Shown in pieces: positions 13,872 through 25,300 of a stretch of DNA of 64,000 nt (the first letter of the stretch is position 1; each line of letters starts with the position of its first letter). The translations under genes were made by a program, and so were the position numbers. The notes below the pieces were generated by a model. It was given only the letters and a program-made list of their open reading frames with translations. It was not told where the DNA came from and searched no databases. This stretch comes from Sanderia malayensis (lineage: Eukaryota; Cnidaria; Scyphozoa; Semaeostomeae; Pelagiidae): positions 4,154,001 to 4,218,000 of the forward strand of contig RQOL01000618.1 of assembly GCA_013076295.1 (NCBI GenBank). Direction: 5' to 3'.

Positions 13872-14379
13872 CTGGTAATTTATGGACTCAGATGGTGATT
13901 AGAATCTTCTTTCATTGCAAAGGAAACTTTTGTAAAAAATAGAGGTTGAAAATGTCCCATGACTTTATCGAAATAAGAAATAATAGGTATAAGGCCTAAG
14001 TCTGCAACCACTCTTGTCTTAAATGCAGCAAAGATTATTTCATTCAGTTTTTTAAATTGTGTGTAGTATCTTAACATTATTAGCTATAATGGACACAATT
14101 TTAAATTTAAATTTCTTTTCTTTTTCAAGAAACCAAAAGGTCAGAATTGCACCAAAGTCGTGGAGATTCGCGCCAGTCGTCAGAGAAGATAGAGGTATGA
14201 GTTATAAGCGCATGGATTTTCTTCTATCCAATTTCATTCGTTAGATTTGTCTCGTAAAATAATTCCATCTGAAGGTTTCAGGATAAACATTATTCGATGA
14301 TAAAGAGGCTCAAACTTATGCATTACCTCCCTCTTATCACTATGTGTTGCCTTATTTTTCTTATTTATTAATTAAAAAA

Positions 14380-14500
14380 GAATAGTTTTATGATTGACCC
14401 GAACCCATGACTCGAACTCATCGAGACAGGCTTCCTTGATATTGAACACTTTTTGAACAGGCGCTTTACCTACCTATCCATTCCCACCCTCCTCCCTTTC
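14380..14500 (-). repeat. tRNA-like module (possible SINE head), repeated in the window
   Basis: Read on the minus strand, GATAGGTAGGTAAAGCGCC resembles a tRNA D-arm. The stretch GATGAGTTCGAGTCATG, about 45 bp further, contains a good RNA polymerase III B box (GTTCGAGTC). A T/A-rich tail follows. The same module recurs on the plus strand near 17300 and 17660. No acceptor stem can form, so this is not a tRNA gene; it may be the head of a tRNA-derived SINE. Confidence 0.4.
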
Positions 14501-15604
14501 GAGATACCTGTATTTTATACTGAAACAATTTAAGCTTATTAACATTTCCTTTGTTACCTCGAGCCTAATCTATTGTTGCTCCTTTATTATCATACCAATG
14601 TTTATCTACCAATACAATTCAGCTTGCATAACAATTTGTAGGAATGTCTTTATATGCATTGAATAGCTTGAAGAATGTGTTCTCTTGGTGATGATGATGC
14701 TCATGCAACTATTTCTTATAATTATGGAAACTTTATTATCTTGCGACATTGCAATGCATTCATTCAAGTGTGTCATAGTTTGATTTCTCGTGGTATTCAT
14801 GGTATTCTCGCTCCCTAACCCCAAAGCGATGAGTATAAATGTCTGAGTAACGCGCATCTCTTTCTTTCAGTCCTTTCAAGTCGACGAAGCATGCGGATGC
14901 TGTCCTACGGAAAGAAGACTTTGTTTGTTCCAGCTCAACTCTTCGTAGGCCCGGATTTTGGTTTACTCGACCGATGACACAAGTTAATGGTTGTGATTCG
15001 CGTTCACATTCAAGTTGGCTTTCCGTTTAGTAGCCCTCTGAAGTCTGCTGCAACGTCAATGAAGGATAAGTATTTTATATGTCCTCGTATTAATATTCCT
15101 TTCGATTTTCTTTATGCATTTCAGTCTCTTTCTTGCCTTGGTATTCTCGTATTGCTTCCATGCTTCGACTTGTGCATCAAATGGAATTTATTCGTCATCC
15201 ACATTGCGAAACGTTACCAACCATGGCCAGAAAGGAAGATGAAGTTGCTGGCGACATGATATCTCATTTTTTAAATACATTTTTTCTCTTTGCTTTTTCA
15301 CGCAGATTTAATTTCGCCTTTGCTTTCATTTATCTCCTCTAAAATTGTTTTTCAGGAAGAGGCCAAAGAAGTCGAAGAAGAAATTATTTGAATTTCATAT
15401 AAAAACATGTCTTTCTTTGTCTCTTTTTTTGTCGTCTGATCTTTTTTAATGTTAATGTAAGCAAACATAAGACTAGATAAAGATAGATTATATTAGAATT
15501 AGAATATATGTAGTCGTAATCAATAGACACAAAGTACAATAAGATAATTATTACATAACATATACATAAGATACGTAGTTACAATAGATATATCATAAGA
15601 TAGG

Positions 15605-16209
15605 TGCGCGCGCAACTGGGTCTTTCTCTCACCAATCCAAATATCGGATTGGATAAGAGAAAGAATTGGGGTGGGAGATTTTTCCCCAATCCGCTCATTG
15701 GATTGGGGAGAAACGGGAGAGCGGAGTGGGTGGAGGAGGAGAGAGTAGAAAAGTCTCTCTTCCTCTAACCAGCAGAGTTGGGGAATAGGGTAGGGTTGGA
15801 GAGAGAGAGATGGAGTGAAGAGTGGGGAAACAGAGATGAGAGATAAGGGAGTGGGGCATAAGAGGGAGTGAAGGGAATGAAAGAAAAGACAAAACCCTAC
15901 CCACTCTGAAATTTCCAAAGATCTAGAACCCTGTTCATAGCCCTTATCTCTCCTCTCTGTTCCCCCCCACTCTCTCTGCCCTCCCTCTCATGCCCCCTCT
16001 CTCTCTCTCTCAAACCCTCCCTATTCCCCACTCTGCTGGGGAGAGGAAGAAAGACTTTTCTACTCTCTCCCCCTCCCACCCACTCTACTCTCCCCTTTCT
16101 CCCCAATCCAATGAGCTGATTGGGGAGAAAGGCTCTCTCCCACCCCGCTCCTTTTCCTTATCCAATCCGATATTTGGATTGGTGAGAGAAACACCCTGCT
16201 GCGCGCGCA
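15605..16209. repeat. GC-rich hairpin core of the inverted repeat
   Basis: The centre starts and ends with GCGCGCGC-type alternating purine-pyrimidine tracts. Each half holds two smaller palindromes, CCAATCCaaatatCGGATTGG and CCAATCC..CATTGGATTGG, followed by a long purine-rich strand (GGAGAGAGAGAG) that becomes pyrimidine-rich across the axis near 15905. The composition is distinct from the AT-rich arms, so this may be a separate foldback element around which the arms were arranged. Confidence 0.6.
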
Positions 16210-17163
16210 TCTATCTTATGATCTATCTTTTGTAACTATCTACTATATGTATATGCTATGTTATAATTATGTTATTCTATTTTGTGTCTATTGATTACAA
16301 CTACATATATTCTAATTCTAATATAATCTATCTTTATCTAGTCTTATGTTTGCTTACATTAACATTAAAAAAGATCAGACGACAAAAAAGAGACACAGCA
16401 ACATGTTTTTATATGAAATTCAAATAATTTCTTCTTTGACTTCTTCGCCCTCTTCCTGAAAAACAATTTTAGAGGAGATAAATGAAAGCAAAGTACAATT
16501 AAATCTGCGTGAAAAAGCAAAGAGAAAAAATGTATTTAAAAAATGAGATATCATGTCGCCATCAACTTCGACGAATAAATTCCATTTGATGCACAAGTCG
16601 AAGCAAGGAAGCAATACGAGAATAACGAGGCAAGAAAGAGACTGAAATGCATAAAGAAAATCGAACGGAATATTAATACGAGGATTTAGCTATATTAATT
16701 ACTTATCCTTCATAGATGTTGGACCAGACTTCAGAGGGCTACTAAACGGAAAGCCAACTTTAATTTCAGCTTGAATTGAAGCCATTAATTTGTGTCGTAG
16801 GTCGAGTAAACCAAAATCCGGGCCTACGAAGAGTTGAGCTGGAACAAGCAAAGTCTTCTTTCCGTAGGACAGCATCCGCATGCTTCGTCGACTTGAAAAG
16901 ACTGAAAGGAAAAGATGCGCGTTACTCAGACATTTATACTCATCGCTTTGGGGTTAGGGAGCGAGAATACCATGAATACCACGAGAAATCAAACAATGAC
17001 ACACTTGAATGAATGCATTGCAATGTCGCAAGATAATAAAGTTTACATAATTATAAGAAATAGTTGCATGAGCATCATCATCACCAAGAGAACACATTCT
17101 TCAAGCTATTCAATGCATATAAAGACATTCCTACAAATTGTTATGCAAGCTGAATTGTATTGG

Positions 17164-17885
17164 TAGATAAACATTGGTATGATGATAAAGGAGCAACAAT
17201 AGATTAGGCTCGAGCTAACAAAGGAAATGTTAATAAGCTTCAATTGTTTCAGTATAAAATGCAGGTATCTCGAAAGGGGGGAGGGTGGGAATGGATAGGT
17301 AGGTAAAGCGCCTGTTCAAAAAGTGTTCAATAAAAAGGAAGCCTGTCTCGATGAGTTCGAGTCATGGGTTCGGGTCAATCATAAAACTATTCTTTTTTAA
17401 TTAATAAATAAAAAAAATAAGGCAACACATAGTGATAAGAGGGAGGTAATGCATAAGTTTGAGCCTCTTTATCATCGAATAATGTTTATCCTCAAACATT
17501 CAGATGGAAGCTAAATTGTATTAGTAGATAAACATTGGTATGATAATAAAGGAGCAACAATAGATTAGGCTCGAGCTAACAAAGGAAATGTTAATAAGCT
17601 TCAATTGTTTCAGTATAAAATACAGGTATCTCGAAAGGGAGGAGGGTGGGAATGGATAGGTAGGTTAAGCGCCTGTTCAAAAAGTGCTCAATATCAAGGA
17701 AGCCTGTCTCGATGAGTTCAAGTCATGGGTTCGGGTCAATCATAAAACTATTCTTTTTTAATTAATAAATAAGAAAAATAAAGCAAAACATAGTGATAAG
17801 AGCGAGTTCATGCATAAGTTCGAGCCTCTTTATCATCGAATAATGTTTATCCTCAAACCTTCAGATGGAATTATTTTACGAAGCA
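17164..17885. repeat. 361-bp tandem duplication inside the right arm
   Basis: The stretch beginning TAGATAAACATTGGTATGAT at 17164 begins again at 17525 and runs in parallel to about 17885. The left arm carries the unit only once (about 14240-14620), so the duplication happened after, or independently of, formation of the inverted repeat. Confidence 0.85.
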
Positions 17886-18645
17886 ATCTCACGAATGAAA
17901 TTGGGTAGAAGAAAACCCATGCGCTTATAACTCATACCTTTTATCCCCTCTGACGCCTGGCGGGATTCTCCTCTCCACGACTTTGGTGCTACTCTGACCT
18001 TTTGGTTTCTTGAAAAAGAAAAGAAATTGAAATTTAAAATTGTGTCCATTATAGCTAATAATGATAAAATACTCCGCACTAAAAATGTTGAATGAAACAA
18101 TCTTTGCTGCATTAGGGCAGGAGTGGTTGCAGACTTAGGCCCAACATATTTTTTATTATCCAATGAAATAATTTGACTCCTAACGCTACAGTTGAAATTA
18201 TTTTACGAGAACGTCTCACAAATAAAATTGTTTACAAGAAATTAACTGCCTTTATAACTCATACCTTCTATATGTTTTGTCGGTTGGCCCAATCTCTACG
18301 CACAGGTTTGACTTTGATGCTATTCTGAACTCTTAATTTCCTGAAGGAGGAAATATATATTTATATCCATTATCAACGATTAGGATAATACGCATGACAT
18401 AAATAAATCAAATAAAAGCATCTACATCTACATCTACCAGATACTGCCTGCCTTCTAAAAAAGAAGATTCCGGCAGGGTGACAGGCCAGAGTGGAAAGTC
18501 AGCCAATACGTTTGCAAAATTAGGAACTCTGCTGCTTTCAGTGGCAGCAGTGCAGACTTAGGCCTGACACATTTCTTACTTCGATGAAACGTCTCTTTTG
18601 CAATGAAAAATATCAGAGATGTCAACTCAGTCCATAAATTACAAG

Positions 18646-19897
18646 ACTCAAGATGAAGAACTCACTCCTTCTACCGGAATTCACTCCTTCTACCATCTTT
18701 TCTCAGTTTGCCTTCATTCCTTTGAATCAAATTGGCGCGAATGATGAAGGAAGTAATGTGCAAGGAGAAAAGACCACGCATGCTCCATTCTAGCTAGGGC
18801 CCATGCCTCTGAGAATAATCCAATCACATTTCTTCATTGCTAACCATTGGATCTGATCTAAAGAAAATAATATAATAAATGAAAACTGACAGCTTTGAAG
18901 AAGCTAAACGTTGGAAGATAAAATTACAAGCAAACGCACTATTCGGGGCGCACGCATTAGGTGGCTATGTCACAACCCCTTCATTATTTTCTGAGTCAGT
19001 CCAAAACTGTTAATAGATACACAAATTTAGTACCCAAATAAACATTGTTTGTTCTGTTTCAATGAAGCTTTGTTTCCAATTATATTGATATCACAACCCT
19101 GCATATTTATCCCAATGACAACTCACTTCCTTGCTACTTATTGTATTATTCCCAGACAGTCCCAAAAGAAAAACATAATAAAAGTCTCTCCACATCTTAA
19201 GTCCCCCCTCCCAGTCTCAAATGTTGGATGTGCACTTTTGCATACCAAATATAAAATGATGCTTAATAATGATAAGTAAAAAGTAAGAATGTTAGGTATT
19301 AGAAACATTCTAAATAATGAAGTTAAGATTAAGTAATAAAGTTAGATTTACTATGAAAGTAAAACATAAACTCACTTGCAATAAGATTCTTTAATTATAA
19401 GTCACGTTGTTCGAGATAAAGAATCAAATAAGAAAGAAATAATATTCAAGCATATGCTAATTTGTTTCAAATAACAAAAAATAAAAAATAAACATGAATC
19501 ATAAGGAAACAAATAGCAATGCAAAGAAGCAACAAAAAATAATAATAAATTGTGAATAAACCAATGAATAAATGAAAGATTGTAATAGATAAATCTAAGA
19601 TTACATAAACAAATAATAAACAAACACAAATGGTAACATATACTTGATAATAACACATATAAATGTTTGTTCAGTCTTGGTCATGACAAAGTAAAACAGT
19701 AAGAAATAGATACTCAATAAATCATTAAAATCATAAAAGTAATATTCATGACTTCGGCAATGATAATGAATATAAAGAAAAATGGTAAGAATAATAGAAC
19801 AAAAAAATAAAAATACTAATAAACAGTATCGTTTATCAGTCTTCCCACATTTTAATAGGTTCCATAGTTTCAGCATTCAAATGCAACTATATGATAG
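18646..19897. other. AT-rich intergenic stretch
   Basis: Very A/T-rich DNA between the inverted repeat and the ELAV-like retrocopy. The ORFs are low-complexity and unsupported. There is no clear poly(A) tract at the 3' end of the retrocopy, which would lie here on the minus strand. Confidence 0.45.
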
Positions 19898-21001
19898 TTA
19901 TTTGACTCCCTTTGCATTCTTAAAAGAAACTTGCAGATATTTCTCCTCGAATAAGAAATTATTCATCTGCATTACAGCCCTATGCGCATCAGTATTATTG
20001 ACAAAATTCACAAAGCCATACCCTTTACATGGTTGTTCTGGCTTGGTGAGATCCCGAATCAATCGAACACTCAGAATAGCACCAAATGGGGCAAAAAGCT
20101 GGTACAACGTTGTCTCAGTTGCTGTTGGCTGCAAACCGTAGACATAGATGCAGCACGGACCAGTTGCAGGCGACGTCTGGTCCAAGGTTGTCACAGCCAA
20201 AGCATTGTGAACCGGTGTTTGGATTGTTTGCTGGACCTGCTGCTGGGCTGCAGCAGCTGCAGCCATCATGCTAGCCACTCCAGCCGTCGAGCTGTTAACT
20301 GTGGCAGTCAGAGGGTTGAATCTGACGTTTTGATTTCGAGAAGATGAATTTACCGGATTTGTCGGATTCGCAAGCATGCCAAGAATCGGCTGGTTGACGT
20401 TTTTAACTGCTGGGGGAATGGCATATTTTACAGTCAGTGGAGCAGATGCACCATCCAGCAGTTTACCATTCATTGTATTAATGGCACTCTGTGCTCCACT
20501 TCGTTTATCATATCGTACAAATCCAACCCCTCTGCTTGCTCCATCAGAATTGTAAAGAACTTTGTGAGTTATGATTTGTCCAAAGGTACTAAACAGAATG
20601 CTCAGCTTATCTTCATCTACAGCTGAAGGAAGACCAGCTATATACAAATTAGCATTTTTTATATCAGATGAAGAAGGCCTTGAATAACTCACACGCATCG
20701 TCTTGTCTTCAATCTGGCATTTATCCAACTTCAAAATAGCCTTCTGTGCATCTTCAGCGGTGGCGTATTCAAGAAAAGCGTATCCAAGACTGATGCTCGA
20801 AGCATGGTCCCTGACAAGTTTGCAATTCTTTACCGGACCTATTGCACTGAACATGTTCCGTATTTCTTCTTGCGATAAACTCTGCGGAATTTAATTGACA
20901 ATTAAATTTGTCTTATTAGGACCTCCTCCAGTTGTTGTTGGTTCTCCAAGGTGGCTTGAATTTGCAAAAGCATCCAAATTTTGTCCATATAATCCTTCCA
21001 T
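19898..21001 (-). pseudogene. ELAV-like RNA-binding protein retrocopy with in-frame stop (copy A)
   Basis: A single uninterrupted exon encodes a full-length ELAV/Hu-type protein (367 codons from ATG 21001). It has three RRMs: RRM1 RNP2 LIVN and RNP1 LGYAFLEY, RRM2 LYIAGL and RGVGFVRY, RRM3 IYVYGL and KGYGFVNF. The Ala-rich linker between RRM2 and RRM3 is present. Codon 37 (20891-20893) is TAA, exactly where ELAV proteins have the aromatic residue after LIVN in RRM1. The rest of the frame is open for 318 codons from the next Met. Lack of introns points to a processed retrocopy, since ELAV genes usually have introns. Known ELAV proteins bind AU-rich RNA. This copy would need stop readthrough or a start at Met 20854, which loses RRM1 strand 1. 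A pseudogene is the simplest call, but the otherwise intact frame is notable. Confidence 0.8.
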
Positions 21002-21027
21002 GATTAAAGTACTGTCAAAAGAAATGC

Positions 21028-21644
21028 CGGTGTAGTATGCGTTTGCGTACCTTGTGCGGAAGTGTCCCCTATGGTCTAATTTTTTATGTGTTTGTGTACC
21101 CGGCACTTTTGCATACGATTTGTGTTATGTTATGTTATGCGCTTGTGTACCTATCATCAAACAATATACGTTTTTTTATAAGAAACCTGACTCAAGGCCT
21201 AGTAGTAAAAGTTTCTTAATTTTTAGCCACATTTTAGTTCTAAAGGTTTCTTAAAAGTTTCTTAATTTAATGAAAAACGTTGCAGTGAAACAAAGAAAAA
21301 ACGTGGATGTGGCAAAATATTAGTATTATAACAAAGAAAAACCGTCAATGCGAAAAATCGTCATGTGGAGCCGACAATGTTAGGCTTAGCACATAAAATA
21401 CATTTACTGTAGTTGATATTTGTTGCATCCATGGAGGAAAAACGTGTTTCCCAAATTTCTAATATTTCATTGTAGTTCTAAAAGATTCTTAAATTTTAGG
21501 GCGTCTAGATCTGGGTTTCTTACAAAAAAGGGTAGGGGGCACAAACGCATGATCTAATTTCTTGCGTTTCTGTACCCTTCTTTTGCTTGCAATGACCAAA
21601 CCCGGACACTTCCGAATAAGGTTACCGAAACGCATATTACACCG
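21028..21644. mobile_element. Inverted-repeat element 26 bp upstream of ELAV copy A
   Basis: CGGTGTAGTATGCGTTTGCG at the left end is matched by the reverse complement at the right end (about 45 bp with a few differences, through CGGAAGTGTCC). There is no transposase. The interior includes further GTTTGTGTACC-type words repeated in inverse orientation. No clear target duplication was seen. It is present at the same place in unit B, so it inserted before the array duplicated. Confidence 0.65.
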
Positions 21645-22333
21645 AAAAAAGCAAGCAACTCAACCCAAAACACGACACGCCAGCGCCACCACAGTGGTCA
21701 ATGAATTGCTGATGAGGCTTGGTATGTTTCAAAATACTCGTGCGCATCACAGGCTCAACCTTTTTCAGAACGAAAAGTGCTGCCCTCACTGCACTCGCTC
21801 AAGATAGCTTAAAGTTGTATCAGGTTTATTCAAAGTAACCCAGAAAGTAATACAACAAGTATGTCAAAAACAACCTCAGAGAAGTTAAGTAAATAATAAA
21901 AGGCACTCATTTTTTTTATAAGAAACCATGCAAAATCGTCGTACCAGAGTTTCTTAGCTTATAATTATTCGCATTTGTTTAAATTACTTCTAAAAAACAA
22001 TTTGACCTTAGGAGTGAACAAGAACGAAAATATTCGTAATTCCCTAGCCTCCTTTTCATCTGGTGCAATTGTAGACACTCTACACAGCAATGCTTATCCT
22101 CATCCAGTGACGCAATGGAAACTAAAGAAAATACTCAAACAGGTCAAACAAAGAACAACATAAATTATAACCGATGATTTACAGATGAAAGTGATATCCA
22201 AGTAACGAAATCTACTTCTATGTTAATAATATGTGATACCAGCAACATGCTGATACAAATCAAATACAGAACAAATCAAATTAAACATAAATCAAATACA
22301 GGTTCCATGCAAGTCGATCAATTTAAGTCAAGT
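21645..22333 (+). other. Conserved open stretch between element and repeat gene (copy A, frameshifted)
   Basis: On the plus strand a frame running through NELLMRLGMFQNTRAH is followed in unit B by a continuous open frame to a stop near 30679. In unit A one extra base near 21750 (GCGCATCACAGG against GCGCATACAGG) shifts the frame. I do not recognise the sequence. It may be a fragment of a gene or of a transposon ORF. The rest of the interval shows nothing. Confidence 0.25.
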
Positions 22334-25300
22334 TTAGGCCTCATCAGGCTTATCCTGCCGTTTACAACACAGCAAACGCCTGAAGAATCCAGATCTTTTC
22401 TTTCTAGGCTTCCCAACTTTTGCTTGCAATGACCATTCTGCTTCTACTGGTTGCTCTGTGTCAACAGGCAATGACTGTTGTGCCTTTACTAGTTGCTCTG
22501 TGGCAACAGGCAATGACGGTTGTGCTTCTCCTTGTTGCTCTGTGTCAACAGGCAATGACGGTTGTGCCTCTACTAGTTGCTCTGTGGCAACAGGCCATGA
22601 CGGCTGTGCTTCTCCTTGTTGCTCTGTGTCAACAGGCAATGACGGTTGTGCCTCTACTAGTTGTTCTGTGTCAACAAGCAACGACGGTTGTGCCTCTACT
22701 AGTTGCTCTGTGACAACAGTCAATGACGGTTGTGCTTCTCCTTGTTGCTCTGTGGTAGCAGGCAATGACGGTTGTGCCTCTACTAGTTGCTCTGTGTCAA
22801 CAGGCAATGACGGTTGTGCCTCTACTAGTTGCTCTGTGGCAACAGTCAATGACGTTTGTGCTTCTCCTTGTTGCTCTGTGGTAGCAGGCAATGACGGTTG
22901 TGCCTCTACTAGTTGCTCTGTGTCAACAGGCAATGACGGTTGTGCCTCTACTAGTTGTTCTGTGGCAACAACCAATGACGGTTGTGCTTCTCCTTGTTGC
23001 TCTGTGTCAACAGGCAATGACGGTTGTGCTTCTCCTTGTTGCTCTGTGTCAACAAGCAATAACGGTTGTGCCTCTACTAGTTGCTCTGTTGCAACAGGCA
23101 ATGACGGTTGTGCTTCTCCTTGTTGCTCTGTGCCAACAGGCAATGACGGTTGTGCTTCTCCTTGTTGCTCTGTGTCAACAGGCAATGGCGGCTGTGCCTC
23201 TACTAGTTGCTCTGTGTCAACAGGCAATGACGGTTGTGCCTCTACTAATTGCTCTGTGGCAACAGGCAATGACGGTTGTGCTTCTCCTTGTTGCTCTGTG
23301 TCAACAGGCAATGACGGTTGTGCATCTATTAGTTGCTCTGTGTCAACAGGCAACGACGGTTGTGCCTCTACTAGTTGCTCTGTGTCAACAGGCAATGACG
23401 GTTGTGCCTCTACTAATTGCTCTGTGGCAACAGGCAATGACGGTTGTGCTTCTCCTTGTTGCTCTGTGTCAACAGGCAATGACGGTTGTGCCTCTACTAG
23501 TTGCTCTGTGGCAACAGGTAATGACGGTTGTGGTTCTCCTTGTTGCTCTGTGTCAACAGGCAATGACGGCTGTGCCTCTACTAGTTGCTCTGTCGCAACA
23601 AGCAATGACGGTTGTGGTTCTCCTTGTTGCTCTGTGTCAACAGGCAATGACGGTTGTGCCTCTACTAATTGCTCTGTTGCAACAGGCAATGACGGTTGTG
23701 CTTCTCCTTGTTGCTCTGTGCCAACAGGCAATGACGGTTGTGCTTCTCCTTGTTGCTCTGTGTCAACAGGCAATGGCGGCTGTGCCTCTACTAGTTGCTC
23801 TGTGTCAACAGGCAATGACGGTTGTGCCTCTACTAATTGCTCTGTGGCAACAGGCAATGACGGTTGTGCTTCTCCTTGTTGCTCTGTGTCAACAGGCAAT
23901 GACGGTTGTGCATCTATTAGTTGCTCTGTGTCAACAGGCAACGACGGTTGTGCCTCTACTAGTTGCTCTGTGTCAACAGGCAATGACGGTTGTGCCTCTA
24001 CTAATTGCTCTGTGGCAACAGGCAATGACGGTTGTGCTTCTCCTTGTTGCTCTGTGTCAACAGGCAATGACGGTTGTGCTTCTACTAGTTGCTCTGTGGC
24101 AACAGGCAATGACGGTTGTGGTTCTCCTTGTTGCTCTGTGTCAACAGGCAATGACGGCTGTGCCTCTACTAGTTGCTCTGTCGCAACAAGCAATGACGGT
24201 TGTGGTTCTCCTTGTTGCTCTGTGTCAACAGGCAATGACGGTTGTGCCTCTACTAATTGCTCTGTGGCAACAGACAATGACGGTTGTGGTTCTCCTTGTT
24301 GCTCTGTGTCAACAGGCAATGGCGGCTGTGCCTCTACTAGTTGCTCTGTCGCAACAGGCAATGACGGTTGTGGTTCTCCTTGTTGCTCTGTGTCAACAGG
24401 CAATGACGGCTGTGCCTCTACTAGTTGCTCTGTGGCAACAGGCAATGACGGTTGTGGTTCTCCTTGTTGCTCTGTGTCAACAGGCAATGACGGTTGTGCC
24501 TCTACTAGTTGCTCTGTGGCAACAGGCAATGACGGTTGTGCTTCTCCTTGTTGCTCTGTGTCAACAGGCAATGACGGTTGTGCTTCTCCTTGTTGCTCTG
24601 TGTCAACAAGCAATAACGGTTGTGCCTCTACTAGTTGCTCTGTTGCAACAGGCAATGACGGTTGTGCTTCTCCTTGTTGCTCTGTGCCAACAGGCAATGA
24701 CGGTTGTGCTTCTCCTTGTTGCTCTGTGTCAACAAGCAATGACGGTTGTGCCTCTACTAGTTGCTCTGTGGCAACAAACAATGACGGTTGTGCCTCTACT
24801 AATTGCTCTGTGGCAACAGGCAATGACGGTTGTGCTTCTCCTTGTTGCTCTGTGTCAACAGGCAATGACGGTTGTGCCTCTACTAGTTGCTCTGTCGCAA
24901 GAGGCAATGACGGTTGTGGTTCTCCTTGTTGCTCTGTGTCAACAGGCACTGACGGTTGTGCCTCTACTAATTGCTCTGTGGCAACAGGCAATGACGGTTG
25001 TGCATCTCCTTGTTGCTCTGTGTCAACAGGCAATGACGGTTGTGCATCTATTAGTTGCTCTGTGTCAACAGGCAACGACGGTTGTGCCTCTACTAGTTGC
25101 TCTGTGTCAACAGGCAATGACGGTTGTGCCTCTACTAATTGCTCTGTGGCAACAGGCAATGACGGTTGTGCTTCTCCTTGTTGCTCTGTGTCAACAGGCA
25201 ATGACGGTTGTGCCTCTACTAGTTGCTCTGTGGCAACAGGCAATGACGGTTGTGGTTCTCCTTGTTGCTCTGTGTCAAGAGGCAATGACGGCTGTGCCTC

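Larger units (their letters stand above)
13872..18645. repeat. Large imperfect inverted repeat (about 4.8 kb)
   Basis: The left arm (about 13872-15890) is present in reverse complement on the right (about 15920-18645), with only scattered differences over most of its length. Examples are GGCCTAAGTCTGCAACCACT at 13996 against 18120-18140, and ATGCGGATGCTGTCCTACGG at 14890 against 16862-16881. The right arm is longer because two segments are duplicated in tandem: a 361-bp period at 17164-17885, and a diverged second copy of 17870-18150 at about 18190-18570. The arms contain acceptor- and donor-like sites around short open stretches (for example minus strand 18004-17935 and 16898-16700), but the pieces do not join into one convincing frame. 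They may be fragments of an unrecognised gene or transposon. Confidence 0.85.

Noticed and set aside
14606..17166. 83-codon ORF kept in both arms of the inverted repeat
   Set aside because: Its conservation is only the identity of the two arms, and no domain or splice support was found.
17164..17885. Possible tRNA genes from the tRNA-like words
   Set aside because: No acceptor stem can pair and the spacing between the D-arm-like and T-arm-like parts does not allow a cloverleaf.
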